Shown here piece after piece: positions 36,453 to 45,458 of a stretch of DNA of 64,000 nucleotides (positions are counted from its first letter, which is position 1; each line of letters starts with the position of its first letter). The position numbers and the translations under genes are program-made. Source of the DNA: Paenibacillus illinoisensis NBRC 15959 (GTDB lineage: Bacteria > Bacillota > Bacilli > Paenibacillales > Paenibacillaceae); contig NZ_BIME01000002.1 of NCBI RefSeq assembly GCF_004000925.1, positions 434,001 through 498,000 on the forward strand, given 5' to 3'. The notes under the pieces are model-generated. The model did no database searches. It was given only the letters and a program-made list of their open reading frames with translations, and was not told the origin of the DNA.

Positions 36453-38120
36453 ATGAAAAGAGTATGGTGGAAAGAAGCAGTAGCATATCAAATCTATCCT
36501 AGAAGCTTTATGGATTCCAATGGGGACGGGATTGGCGACATCAAGGGAATCATTTCAAAACTGGATTATATTCAAGACCTCGGTATTGACCTGATATGGA
36601 TCTGCCCGATGTACAAGTCTCCTAACGATGATAATGGTTATGATATCAGTGATTACTGTTCCATTATGGATGAATTCGGCACGATGGCTGAATTTGATCA
36701 ATTATTAAAAGAAGTACATGATCGTGGCATGAAACTCATCATGGACTTGGTGATCAATCATACCAGTGACGAACATCCGTGGTTTATCGAATCGAGATCT
36801 TCGCAGGATAGTCCTAAACGGGACTGGTACATCTGGAGAGATGGGAAAAACGGAGAAGAACCGAATAACTGGGAAAGCATCTTCGGTGGTTCTGCTTGGG
36901 AATATGATGAAGTCTCCGGACAGTACTATCTTCATCTGTTCTCCAAAAAACAACCGGATTTGAATTGGGCAAATGAAAACGTACGGAAATCCATATATGA
37001 AATGATGAACTGGTGGCTGGATAAAGGTATTGATGGTTTCCGTGTCGATGCAATCAGTCATATCCACAAAGAAGAGGGCCTGCTGGATATGCCAGTCAAA
37101 GAAGGCTTTAAATACATCTCTTCGTTTGAGAAGCACATGAATGTCAAAGGAATTCAGCGTTATTTGCAGGAAATGAAAGAGGAAACGTTATCCAAATATG
37201 ACGTGGTAACCGTTGGGGAAGCCAATGGAGTAAAAGTAGAGGACCAAGAAGATCTATACGATTGGATCTGTGAAGTCAGAGGCAAATTTAATATGGTCTT
37301 CCAATTCGAACACCTTGACCTGTGGAAAAACAGCACAGACCGGCAACTCGATGTTCCCAAACTGAAAAACGTCTTGACGAAGTGGCAAAAATCGCTGGAA
37401 GGCATCGGTTGGAATGCTTTGTTTATTGAAAATCACGATCAGCCACGTAAAGTTTCATCCTGGGGAAATGATGCGGAGTATTGGTATGAAAGTTCAACAG
37501 CTCTTGGAGCCATGTACTTTTTCATGCAGGGCACTCCGTTCATATACCAAGGACAAGAAATAGGCATGACGAATGTGGCTTATCCTTCCATAGAGGACTA
37601 TAACGACGTAGCTGACCGGAATCTATATCAGATTAAACGTGAAGAGGGGATGTCGCATGAGGAAATCATGAACATCATCTGGGCATCGAGTCGCGATAAC
37701 TCCAGAACGCCGATGCAGTGGTCTTCTGCAGAACAAGCAGGGTTCACCAATGGTACGCCGTGGCTTAAGGTGAATGACAATTACGTTCATATTAATGTAG
37801 AGAAACAGCTGCAGGATCCGCGTTCCATCCTGCACTTTTATAAACGAATGATTCAGCTGCGAAAAGAACACGACACGCTGACATATGGGTTCTATGAGCT
37901 TCTTATGCCGGAACATCCAAGTGTATTTGCTTATACACGAACTCTGGCAGACCAACAGGTGCTGGTCGTAGTCAATCTCTCTGATCAAGCCGTAGAGCTT
38001 AAGGAAGAAGAGCATAGCCTTAACTTCTCCGAGATCTGGCTTACCAACTACGAAGATAGCAAGCTGCCAAGGGTGCTGCGACCGTATGAAACGATCGTTG
38101 GTTTAAGCGATAAAGAATAA
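36453..38120 (+). CDS. GH13 alpha-glucosidase, predicted alpha-1,4 type
   Basis: This is a 555-residue paralogue of the preceding enzyme, with nucleophile D199 in GFRVDAISH, acid E256 in VGEANG and D329 in ENHDQPR. Alanine A200 after the nucleophile predicts alpha-1,4 activity on maltose-type oligosaccharides. AAGGA nine bases before ATG 36453 sets the start; the longer GTG reading from 36426 adds nine residues outside the domain. It has no signal peptide. Together the two enzymes could degrade mixed alpha-1,4/alpha-1,6 oligosaccharides such as panose or starch limit fragments. Confidence 0.9.
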   Translation: MKRVWWKEAVAYQIYPRSFMDSNGDGIGDIKGIISKLDYIQDLGIDLIWICPMYKSPNDDNGYDISDYCSIMDEFGTMAEFDQLLKEVHDRGMKLIMDLVINHTSDEHPWFIESRSSQDSPKRDWYIWRDGKNGEEPNNWESIFGGSAWEYDEVSGQYYLHLFSKKQPDLNWANENVRKSIYEMMNWWLDKGIDGFRVDAISHIHKEEGLLDMPVKEGFKYISSFEKHMNVKGIQRYLQEMKEETLSKYDVVTVGEANGVKVEDQEDLYDWICEVRGKFNMVFQFEHLDLWKNSTDRQLDVPKLKNVLTKWQKSLEGIGWNALFIENHDQPRKVSSWGNDAEYWYESSTALGAMYFFMQGTPFIYQGQEIGMTNVAYPSIEDYNDVADRNLYQIKREEGMSHEEIMNIIWASSRDNSRTPMQWSSAEQAGFTNGTPWLKVNDNYVHINVEKQLQDPRSILHFYKRMIQLRKEHDTLTYGFYELLMPEHPSVFAYTRTLADQQVLVVVNLSDQAVELKEEEHSLNFSEIWLTNYEDSKLPRVLRPYETIVGLSDKE

Positions 38121-38193
38121 GTTTGATTTTCCTACAGGTATCCAATGAAGTAAACAGAGAATTCACTCACTAATTTCTGACCTCAAACAAGTG

Positions 38194-38262
38194 AACCCCT
38201 TAGATAAGTTATTGGAATAAGCGCCGTTTATCCAATGAATTTCTAAGGGGCTTTTTTTATTT
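38194..38262 (+). terminator. Terminator of the glucosidase operon
   Basis: CCCCTTAGA pairs with TCTAAGGGG around an inner ATTGGAATAA...TTTATCCAAT stem, followed by seven T. Confidence 0.9.
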
Positions 38263-38272
38263 TGCCTTCAGA

Positions 38273-38314
38273 TTGATAATTTGTTAATTATCCTTTATTA
38301 TGAAAGCGTTATCG
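38273..38314 (+). promoter_or_regulatory. Promoter and cre site of the aldo/keto reductase gene
   Basis: TTGATA (38273-38278) and TATTAT (38296-38301) are 17 bases apart. The cre box TGAAAGCGTTATCG (38301-38314, 13 of 14 matches) starts on the last base of the -10, the same geometry as at 30804. Confidence 0.75.
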
Positions 38315-38379
38315 TTAATCGAATACTTATTGTACCATTCGGTCACTTGACCAACATATTAAACCTCGAGGTGAGTAGA

Positions 38380-39267
38380 GTGAAGTACAGAAGATTGGGC
38401 AAGACCGAGCTGGATGTATCCGTCGTAGGTGTGGGCACCTGGCAGTTTGGCGGGGACTGGGGTAAAGACTATACCCAGAAAGAAGTCGATGATATTCTTT
38501 ACCGTGCCAAAGAACTTGGTATTAATTTGATTGATACAGCGGAATGTTACGGACCCCACCATATGTCGGAAAGCTTTATCGGCGATTTTATGTCCCGTGA
38601 CCGGCGTGAGGATTGGGTGATCGCATCGAAGTTTGGTCATCAGTGGCATGATCACTGGACCAATGCCTGGAGCGTGGATCAGATCCGTGTTCAACTGGAA
38701 GAATCCCTGAAAGCGCTAAGAACAGATTATATCGATTTGTATCAGTTCCATTCCGGATCAGATGAGGTGTTTGATAACGACGAGCTGTGGACCATGCTGG
38801 ACAAGCAGGTACAAGCCGGTAAAATTCGAAATCTTGGTATTTCCATTGGCAGCAACGATAATCTGCATCAGACGAGCAAGGCTAGTGGGTTAAACGCGAA
38901 GGCTATACAGGTCGTATATAACCGTCTGGACCAGAAGCCCGAGGAGAGGGTATTCCCGTCATGTCAGGAGCAGGACCTTGGTGTGCTCGCAAGAGTCCCA
39001 CTGGCCAGCGGCTATCTGAGCGGCAAGTACAAGCCAGGCGCAGTGTTCAATGACAATGTCAGAAAGGGACGCGAGCGTCAAGAGATCGATGAGAAGCTGC
39101 AGCTGGTAACTGAAATCCAGAAGAACGAAGTCCCTGAAGGTGTCGACATGGCCTCGTGGGCTCTTGCCTGGTGTCTGAAGCATCCAGCCGTTAGCTGCGT
39201 CATTCCAGGATGCAAAAGTCCGGAGCAGGTTGAAGCGAACGCCCGGGCCGCAGATCTGGAATTATAA
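38380..39267 (+). CDS. Aldo/keto reductase
   Basis: This 295-residue TIM-barrel NADPH oxidoreductase has catalytic residues in LIDTAECYG (D and Y), K in VIASKFG, and H in YQFHSGSD. The cofactor-binding end CVIPGCKSPEQVEANA is intact. GTG 38380 is chosen because GAGGTGAG precedes it and homologues begin KYRRLGKTELDVS; the ATG-like reading from 38281 runs through the promoter. It is expressed separately from the glucosidases but shares the cre geometry, so it probably reduces a sugar-derived aldehyde or ketone. The substrate is unknown. Confidence 0.9.
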   Translation: MKYRRLGKTELDVSVVGVGTWQFGGDWGKDYTQKEVDDILYRAKELGINLIDTAECYGPHHMSESFIGDFMSRDRREDWVIASKFGHQWHDHWTNAWSVDQIRVQLEESLKALRTDYIDLYQFHSGSDEVFDNDELWTMLDKQVQAGKIRNLGISIGSNDNLHQTSKASGLNAKAIQVVYNRLDQKPEERVFPSCQEQDLGVLARVPLASGYLSGKYKPGAVFNDNVRKGRERQEIDEKLQLVTEIQKNEVPEGVDMASWALAWCLKHPAVSCVIPGCKSPEQVEANARAADLEL

Positions 39268-39326
39268 GCGAGCTTGATCGGTGTAGCTTGCTGATGGCTA
39301 TACATTCGTGGTTTAAAACGGAGAAA

Positions 39327-39366
39327 GCAGCCGACCAAAGTAGAAGGGGTCGGCTGCTTTTTTTTC
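39327..39366 (+). terminator. Terminator between convergent reductase and chemoreceptor genes
   Basis: AGCAGCCGACC pairs with GGTCGGCTGCT across a short loop and ends in eight T on the plus strand. Confidence 0.92.
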
Positions 39367-39381
39367 CTAGAAGAATCAAAA

Positions 39382-41142
39382 TTAATATTTAAATTGAATC
39401 GTCAAACGCTCTAACTTTTGAGACATATCGGACAAGGTTGTGGCTAGGCTCGTAATTTGTTCCATTGAAGCCAGTTGTTCTTCTGAAGAAGCAGCTATAT
39501 TTTGGGAGTTGTCTGCAGCTTGGAGTGCAAGATTGGAGACTTGCTCTTGACCCGCGGTGATTTCCTGGACGCTTGCCGTGATCTGCTGTGTAACGCTGGC
39601 AAGTTCCTCCGTTTGTTGGGCGATAAAGTTGGTCGACCCTACGATTTTGTTAAACTGTTGTTCCGTCTCATTAGCAATCTGTAAGCCGGAGTCGACGTCC
39701 TGTTTAACTCGATTCAACGTTTTGAGCGATTGTTCGATATCTGTACGCATATCTTGAATCAACGTGGAAATCTGCCCGGATGATTGGTTCGATTGTTCAG
39801 CAAGTTTTCTCACCTCAGCAGCAACTACCGAGAAACCGCGGCCTTCTTCGCCTGCGCGGGCTGCCTCAATCGAGGCGTTCAGAGCAAGAAGATTCGTCTG
39901 CTTCGCAATATCCGTAATGGCATGCAGCATGGTACCGATCTGTTGGCTGCGTTCATCCAGCATTCTCATGACTACATCCGTTTCATTAACCGACTTGTTG
40001 ATCAGCTTCATTTGCTTCGCCGTATGCTCTACGGCCGTACCACCTATGTTCGCGAGTTCCATCGCATCAACAGAAGAATCGGCAATGGTTGATGAGCTTT
40101 CCGCTATTCGCTGAATCCCGATCGATATTTCCTCGAGTGAGTTGGTTGTCCGTTGAAGCATCATTTGTTGCTCTTGTGCACCTGCTGCAGATTCTTGGAT
40201 CGAAATGGTGATATTCTCAGTTGCCTGACTGGTGTGCTCCGCACCAAGAGTCAACTCTTTGGAAGATGAGGCTACCTGTTTGGTAGAGAGATCGACTTGA
40301 CTAATAAGTGTTCTCATGTTTTTAATCATATGGTTAAAGTCCTGTGAAAGTTCACCAATCTCATCTTTGGACTTCATCTTAACTTCTTCAACGGTTAGGT
40401 CACCGTCCGCAACGGATTTCAATCGCTTAGCGACCATAAGGATCGGCTTCGTTAGGCGTCCTGAGATGATGCTAACGATAATGGATCCTAGAACAACCGC
40501 CACAGCCGTAACTATAAGAACAAGATACAGAACTTGTGTAGCACCACTGTTAAACTCACTTAAGTAGGCACCCGAACCAATGATCCATCCCCAATGCGGG
40601 TCCATTTCAACATATGAAACTTTCGTTTCTACCTCACCTGTATCAGGTAGAGCCCACTTGTAGGTGACAAATCCTCCTCCGGCTGTTCCAACATTAACGA
40701 TCTCTTTTCCCAAATATACGCCATCTTCTGTAACGACATCTGTCAAATCCTGACCTTCATTTGAAGGATTCATTACGGAATGCGCATCTTTGCCAACAGC
40801 CCATGGATATCCTGTTTCCCCTACAGTATATTCACTTTTTACAGGCCTCTTATTATCTGCATTCTTATCACCGAGCAGTTCTACGCGGAGCTTTTCCTGC
40901 GCTTGCTCCAATGTCAAACTTCCGTTCTCTACCTGCTCGTTGAGGAGATTAATCATACCAATGACCATTCGTACACTATTTTCAAGTGCGGCCTTGCCGG
41001 ATTCATTCATTTCATTTTTTGAAACGGTATAAGAACTGAACCCTATTACGATTGTGGGCACAATAAGTATAACCAAGCACAAAGAGACTAACTTGGCCCT
41101 TAACGTTCTCATTTTTAGAATAGATCCTATTTTTGTTTTCAC
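39382..41142 (-). CDS. Methyl-accepting chemotaxis protein with single Cache domain
   Basis: This 586-residue receptor has a first helix ([18 protein letters not shown]), an extracellular sCache_2 domain containing [19 protein letters not shown] and [17 protein letters not shown], a second helix, HAMP, and a long cytoplasmic coiled-coil signalling domain whose hairpin tip is near [22 protein letters not shown]. It ends without a CheR pentapeptide. The single Cache type often binds small organic acids. GTG 41142 is chosen because AGGGGG lies eight bases upstream; TTG 41166 is too early. It is monocistronic. Confidence 0.92.
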   Translation of the reverse strand: MKTKIGSILKMRTLRAKLVSLCLVILIVPTIVIGFSSYTVSKNEMNESGKAALENSVRMVIGMINLLNEQVENGSLTLEQAQEKLRVELLGDKNADNKRPVKSEYTVGETGYPWAVGKDAHSVMNPSNEGQDLTDVVTEDGVYLGKEIVNVGTAGGGFVTYKWALPDTGEVETKVSYVEMDPHWGWIIGSGAYLSEFNSGATQVLYLVLIVTAVAVVLGSIIVSIISGRLTKPILMVAKRLKSVADGDLTVEEVKMKSKDEIGELSQDFNHMIKNMRTLISQVDLSTKQVASSSKELTLGAEHTSQATENITISIQESAAGAQEQQMMLQRTTNSLEEISIGIQRIAESSSTIADSSVDAMELANIGGTAVEHTAKQMKLINKSVNETDVVMRMLDERSQQIGTMLHAITDIAKQTNLLALNASIEAARAGEEGRGFSVVAAEVRKLAEQSNQSSGQISTLIQDMRTDIEQSLKTLNRVKQDVDSGLQIANETEQQFNKIVGSTNFIAQQTEELASVTQQITASVQEITAGQEQVSNLALQAADNSQNIAASSEEQLASMEQITSLATTLSDMSQKLERLTIQFKY

Positions 41143-41360
41143 TTCAGTTCCCCCTAAGTATGTCAAAGTACAGATCTAACTCAGAACCCGATAGTTAAAA
41201 TTTAAATTAAATCTGTACCTAATATATCGAAAAAAGAGGAGGTAAAATGAAGTCTTTGAGCGATGGAAATCTGTGTAAACCAACTCGCCCATTGTGCTCA
41301 ACACTGGGCAAATAGAATTTGTAAAACCAAAAGTGGAAATTGCATAAAAGGCGAGGGATT

Positions 41361-41489
41361 TTGCACAGAAAGATTAAGATTAACCTTTTTTACTTCGCTG
41401 CTGGGATTTATCTGGGTATCGCCGTCGCAGCATTTGTTCCGTGGATTGAGATTGGTTTGAAAATAACGGTATTGCTTTATTATAGATAG
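41361..41489 (+). CDS. Possible 42-residue small membrane protein
   Basis: The frame reads IKINLFYFAAGIYLGIAV then AAFVPWIEIGLKITVLLYYR and a stop, a convincing single transmembrane segment. It ends just before a strong terminator. The start is uncertain: TTG 41361 has GAGGG too close, TTG 41340 has no clear site. It is not in a family I recognise and could be a remnant. Confidence 0.35.
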   Translation: MHRKIKINLFYFAAGIYLGIAVAAFVPWIEIGLKITVLLYYR

Positions 41490-41526
41490 GAAGGAGTGTT
41501 ACCTTACGGTAATCACTCCTTTTTTG
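41490..41526 (+). terminator. Plus-strand terminator after the small membrane frame
   Basis: AAGGAGTG-TTACC faces GGTAA-TCACTCCTT with one bulge mismatch, followed by five or more T. It implies a plus-strand transcript through 41361-41489. Confidence 0.85.
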
Positions 41527-41601
41527 TATATACTGGGCTTGTGAGTTCATACAAAAGATAACCGCCCACTGGCTGGTTATCTTAATGGAATGGCTATTCC
41601 T

Positions 41602-42072
41602 CTACAAATGTTTTTCATAAAATATCATTGTCATTTTGTCGTTAATTACTTTAGTTATACCCGTCTTTTTATAGCCTATCTTTTCATACAAGTAACAGTT
41701 TCCTTTCTCTTGCAAGATGGTACCCAGTCTCCATGACTTTGCATCGTCATATTTCTGCTCTACGCTTGTAAAGACGTTTTGAGCAATGCCTTTTCCTTGA
41801 TGTTCTGGCAGTATAAAAATGGGGCTAACACTATAGATCTGATCCTCTTTTTTGACGACTCTTATACCGCCCACGGCAACGTCAACATGATAGATTATGA
41901 AATAATCTGTAAAAGACTGATTGATTTGAGTAATAACTTTTTCTACGGTTTCATTGGCGGGGCTTGTTTCAAAATCCTGATAGGTTTCCAACAAGGGCAT
42001 AAACGCTTTAACTTTCATGTTGTGAATAGTCACTGCATCATTTAAATCTGCTTTACATAAAGAAACATCCAT
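41602..42072 (-). CDS. GNAT family N-acetyltransferase
   Basis: This 156-residue acyltransferase carries the acetyl-CoA loop LPEHQGKGIAQNVFTSVEQK and the C-terminal YLYEKIGYKKTG motif. ATG 42072 follows AAGGGGGC; the 19-residue extension to 42129 has no ribosome site. The substrate cannot be told. Its coding region is AT-rich compared with the sugar loci. Confidence 0.85.
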   Translation of the reverse strand: MDVSLCKADLNDAVTIHNMKVKAFMPLLETYQDFETSPANETVEKVITQINQSFTDYFIIYHVDVAVGGIRVVKKEDQIYSVSPIFILPEHQGKGIAQNVFTSVEQKYDDAKSWRLGTILQEKGNCYLYEKIGYKKTGITKVINDKMTMIFYEKHL

Positions 42073-42370
42073 TAAAATGCCCCCTTTTTTTGAGACGCTC
42101 GTTAATAATATCTTATATTGCACATACACTGTTTACCTACTACAAAGATGTTCGTTAAAGTTTAGATAACTAACGACCCATCCCACAATCCTCCCAAACA
42201 GCAGATTTCTTAATTTATGTTCATCATATGTATCTCCTTGATTGCAAAGTTCTTTTTAAATGTTTCATCTAACCAGAAATAAAAGCGTCTGTCAATGATT
42301 TGGTCTGTAACTTCATTTTTTTGTATAAAAAGCTGCACCCTACTAAATACTAAGCTCCGGGGGTGTACGA

Positions 42371-43000
42371 ATGGATAAAATGAAAATTCATCTTGAGGGA
42401 AAAAATACAGCTTTAATTGTTGTCGATGTTCAAAACGATTACTGTCATCCAGATGGGGCGATCTCCAAAAGCGGAATTGATGTGAGCTCAGTAAAACAAA
42501 TGATGCCTCATATGCATTTTTTATTGGAAGCTGCAAGAAAAAGCTCAATACCCGTCATTTTTTTGCAAACCAACCATGAAGATGCCACGGACTCCGAAGT
42601 ATGGCTTTCACGTTTTCCGGATGGTGTAAACCCTATTTGTCGTACAGGAAGCTGGGGTGCAGATTTTTACGAAGTGTCACCACAGGCCAATGATATCATT
42701 GTCAAAAAGCATCGTTACAGTGGGTTTGTCCACACCAGATTGGAGAGCGTTCTCCAAACGCTCAAAATAGAAACCCTCATCATGACAGGGGTTAGCACGA
42801 ATTTGTGTGTTGAGTCTACAGCGAGGGAAGGTTTTATGCTTGATTATCACATTGTACTTATACAAGATGCCTGCGCGGCTTTTTCACAAGCGGAACATGA
42901 TATGACGCTGAAAACAGTGGATACGTATTTCGGTATGGTTACAGATACAGCAGGAATCGTCTCTTATATAGAGACCTCACATCAGACAACAGTTAATTAG
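42371..43000 (+). CDS. Isochorismatase-like cysteine hydrolase
   Basis: This 209-residue protein has the catalytic triad of the family: D19 in VVDVQNDY, K113 in VKKHRYSGF and C146 in GVSTNLCVES, with the cis-peptide segment before it. Relatives are nicotinamidases, ureidoacrylate amidohydrolases and N-carbamoylsarcosine amidases. The HPDGAISKSG loop and VHTRLESVLQ favour the ureidoacrylate/peroxyureidoacrylate (RutB-like) group, but no Rut genes are near. A GGGGGTG ribosome site precedes ATG 42371. Confidence 0.86.
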   Translation: MDKMKIHLEGKNTALIVVDVQNDYCHPDGAISKSGIDVSSVKQMMPHMHFLLEAARKSSIPVIFLQTNHEDATDSEVWLSRFPDGVNPICRTGSWGADFYEVSPQANDIIVKKHRYSGFVHTRLESVLQTLKIETLIMTGVSTNLCVESTAREGFMLDYHIVLIQDACAAFSQAEHDMTLKTVDTYFGMVTDTAGIVSYIETSHQTTVN

Positions 43001-43150
43001 GCAGAGACATAGGAGAAAATAAGAACATTCACACGTGATCTACAACTGTTTCACTGTATTCCATTATGTAGATGCTGTTAGTTTTCCAGGTAGAGGAAGC
43101 TATTAAGGGGATAAGAATAAGAATTGCCGCAGACCAAAAATGTTCCATTC

Positions 43151-43177
43151 AAAGTCGCTAAAGTAGCGGCTTTTTTG
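43151..43177 (+). terminator. Terminator of the AAAGTCGCT type
   Basis: AAAGTCGCTA pairs with TAGCGGCTTT and ends in a T-run. It ends the cysteine hydrolase transcript. Nothing else is seen in 43001-43309. Confidence 0.88.
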
Positions 43178-43309
43178 TCTTTTGGAATTACAAAATGGCA
43201 GATGTGTATGACAGCTCTTGTTCAACTAGCTGAGGGATGAGTGCAACATTTCGTCTGCTGAGAAAGTCAATAAGATTTAAGATGGACGTCATAATATGAT
43301 GAGAAGTAG

Positions 43310-43891
43310 GTGGAGAAACTGAAACATCGTTTACTCACGATCATTTTTCTTTTCACTACCCTATTCTTTTTTGCGAATGGTCAAGAAGTCAAAGCTCTAT
43401 CCTGTGCTGAGAAGAAGGGAAGCCTTCAAGAAGAGTTAGACGGATATACTGGTGCTGTTTACGGTGAAATAAAGAAAATTAAAGTTGATCTGAAGCAAGA
43501 AGGGATAACGGGCACAAAAGAGAAAGTTAGATATATATTAGTGGAAGTTGAACGAAGCTGGAAAACGGAAGTTGATTCTGAGGTCATTGTCGCAACCGAC
43601 TACACTTGGGGTTTTAACTTCAAGGAAGGCAGTAAATACTTCATATTTATTAGTGAAATGGATGGCGAATTAAGCAGTAGTCCGTGCAGCACGACCATTG
43701 AAATGAATAACCTTAATCAAGCAACTGAACAATTTGGTGAGGGATTCGAGCCAAAACAACAAGTCAATCTGGAATCCAAGATGTGGTTTATGGTGGAGCA
43801 GGATTTTGATTTGTATATCGTCCTTGCAATAATCCTTGTGGTGAGTGCCGTCTTCATCATGAGAGCAAAGAAGAAAAGGAAATGGGGCTAA
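43310..43891 (+). CDS. Secreted or anchored NTR/TIMP-like protein
   Basis: This 193-residue protein has a signal peptide, a mature N-terminus starting with a cysteine (LSCAEKKG), a beta-rich middle with GAVYGEIKKI, VEVERSWKT and GSKYFIFISE, a second cysteine in SSPCSTT, and a C-terminal helix followed by RAKKKRKW. The plan resembles bacterial netrin/TIMP-like (NTR) domains with a C-terminal membrane anchor. The start codon is GTG with a weak GAGAAGTAGG site. The function is unknown. Confidence 0.62.
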   Translation: MEKLKHRLLTIIFLFTTLFFFANGQEVKALSCAEKKGSLQEELDGYTGAVYGEIKKIKVDLKQEGITGTKEKVRYILVEVERSWKTEVDSEVIVATDYTWGFNFKEGSKYFIFISEMDGELSSSPCSTTIEMNNLNQATEQFGEGFEPKQQVNLESKMWFMVEQDFDLYIVLAIILVVSAVFIMRAKKKRKWG

Positions 43892-43981
43892 GTCTCATTG
43901 GTCTAAGGGAAACATTCGTTGAATAAACAGAAGGTTTTCTCTTGACCGATTACATAATTCCAAGGGAAAGAAGGATACCAA

Positions 43982-44599
43982 ATGACTACGTTAGGATTGA
44001 TCCGACACGGAGTAACGGATTGGAACGACGAATATCGGACACAAGGCCATTCAGATATCCCGCTCAATGAAAAGGGGCGACAACAAGCTGAACTCTTGTC
44101 CCGAAGAATTGGCACAGAACAGTGGAATTATATTTATTCTAGTGATTTGTCCAGAGCACTTGAAACAGCGGAAATCATCGGCAAAATCAACAATATTGAA
44201 GTTAGAACCGACCCACGCTTGAGAGAAATGAACTGTGGGCTTATAGAAGGGACGACAGAACAAGAGCGTGTCAATCGATGGGGGTATGGGTGGTTTAGAC
44301 TGGATCTCGGCATCGAATCAGAAGATGAGATTGTAAAAAGAGGCAGGGAGTGCCTTGCCGACATATCAGACAGACACCCAGACGAGAATATATTAATCGT
44401 GAGTCACGGTGCATTCCTTGGAATGACTTTAAAGAAACTGATCCCGCATATCGACATGAAAGAAAGTTTAATGAACACATCTATCACCATACTGCAAACA
44501 GCACAACCTCGATGGGACTGTTCGGTGTATAATTGCACTGCACATTTAAATGTGAAATCTATCGAGATCGTAAAAGGGAAGATGGAACAAGAACTATAG
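43982..44599 (+). CDS. Histidine phosphatase family protein (phosphoglycerate mutase-like)
   Basis: This 205-residue protein has the RHG motif (R8-H9) in LIRHGVTDWN, the YSSDLSRALETAEII segment, acid/base E in REMNCGLIEGTT, and the second histidine in LIVSHGAFLG. It belongs to the broad phosphatase group including cofactor-dependent mutases and alpha-ribazole phosphatase; the substrate is open. A GAAGGA site precedes the ATG. A terminator follows immediately. Confidence 0.9.
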   Translation: MTTLGLIRHGVTDWNDEYRTQGHSDIPLNEKGRQQAELLSRRIGTEQWNYIYSSDLSRALETAEIIGKINNIEVRTDPRLREMNCGLIEGTTEQERVNRWGYGWFRLDLGIESEDEIVKRGRECLADISDRHPDENILIVSHGAFLGMTLKKLIPHIDMKESLMNTSITILQTAQPRWDCSVYNCTAHLNVKSIEIVKGKMEQEL

Positions 44600-44628
44600 A
44601 AGCCGTGATAATCGGCTTTTTTTTTATC
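44600..44628 (+). terminator. Terminator of the histidine phosphatase gene
   Basis: AAGCCG pairs with CGGCTT across TGATAAT, followed by at least seven T. Confidence 0.9.
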
Positions 44629-44744
44629 GGTACAACAATTTAATATGCGTCCCAATGGGAATAAAAAATTATTTCACTAAGGCTCTGTACCCCTGCATCT
44701 GTGTAGCGAATGTAAGGGGTATTTAGTCTGTATGCTTAACTGTA

Positions 44745-44792
44745 TTGACTAAATAAGTTAACTCGTGTTAATTTATTAACTGTAGTTAACTT
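44745..44792 (+). promoter_or_regulatory. TetR-type operator overlapping a promoter
   Basis: AAGTTAACT (44755-44763) and AGTTAACTT (44784-44792) are exact inverse complements, with an inner GTTAAT/ATTAAC pair. TTGACT at 44745 with a weak TTAATT 17 bases later would be blocked by a bound repressor. It lies 18 bases before the TetR start, so autoregulation is likely. Confidence 0.7.
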
Positions 44793-44810
44793 CGAGGAGA
44801 TGCAATCAAT

Positions 44811-45440
44811 ATGAATCAGGATATCTCACTAAGGGAATTAAAAAAAGCCAAGAACAAAATCGCGCTGTATGAAGCTGGATTATCCTTAATGAAGGATCGA
44901 ATGTTCAGCCAGGTCATGATTGAGGACATCTGCAAGACTGCTGAAATATCCAAGGTCACTTTTTTTAAGTTTTATCAACGTAAAGAGGATTTGCTGATTT
45001 ATTTTATGCGGGTATGGCTTACTGAACGAATGATCGAGATCGAACAGGAAGAGAAAAAAGGATTCCAGGCATTCCGCCATTTGCTGTCCAAGGTTGCTAA
45101 GGAGCATCAATTAAGGCCGGGGATGATGCCGAGTTTGATTTCCTTTCTTGCAGAACAGAACATGCAGCCTTGTATGCCTGAACTGAGTCAAGCGGAAGTA
45201 TCGCTGCTCTTTCCAGGTCACGAGGAAGCGGGGAGTGAATCGCCTAATATGTTTGTTTTATTTCAACAGTTTATGAAGGAAGAACAACAAGTGGGTAAGC
45301 TCAACAAATCTCTCACCTTGGAGCAATCTGTACAGATTTGTTTCACCATTTTCTATGGTGCGTTTCTGACGGCTCAACTGTACAATTCAGCGGATATTAG
45401 CCGCTTTTATGATACGCATCTGGGTCTGCTTGAAATATAG
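44811..45440 (+). CDS. TetR family regulator
   Basis: This 209-residue regulator has an N-terminal helix-turn-helix (VMIEDICKTAEISKVTFFKFYQRKEDLL) and an all-helical effector domain. A dyad upstream is its likely operator. It is followed after 18 bases by the DUF4188 gene, which it probably controls. GAGGAGATG lies upstream of the ATG. Confidence 0.9.
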   Translation: MNQDISLRELKKAKNKIALYEAGLSLMKDRMFSQVMIEDICKTAEISKVTFFKFYQRKEDLLIYFMRVWLTERMIEIEQEEKKGFQAFRHLLSKVAKEHQLRPGMMPSLISFLAEQNMQPCMPELSQAEVSLLFPGHEEAGSESPNMFVLFQQFMKEEQQVGKLNKSLTLEQSVQICFTIFYGAFLTAQLYNSADISRFYDTHLGLLEI

Positions 45441-45458
45441 GAGAAGGAGTGAGTATGT

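Noticed and set aside
42210..42370. Minus-strand frame ending NEVTDQIIDRRFYFWLDETFK, with AAGGAG before a double ATG
   Set aside because: The frame has no credible start, runs into the cysteine hydrolase gene, and the ATG pair is followed by a stop after five codons. It may be a remnant, but support is too thin.
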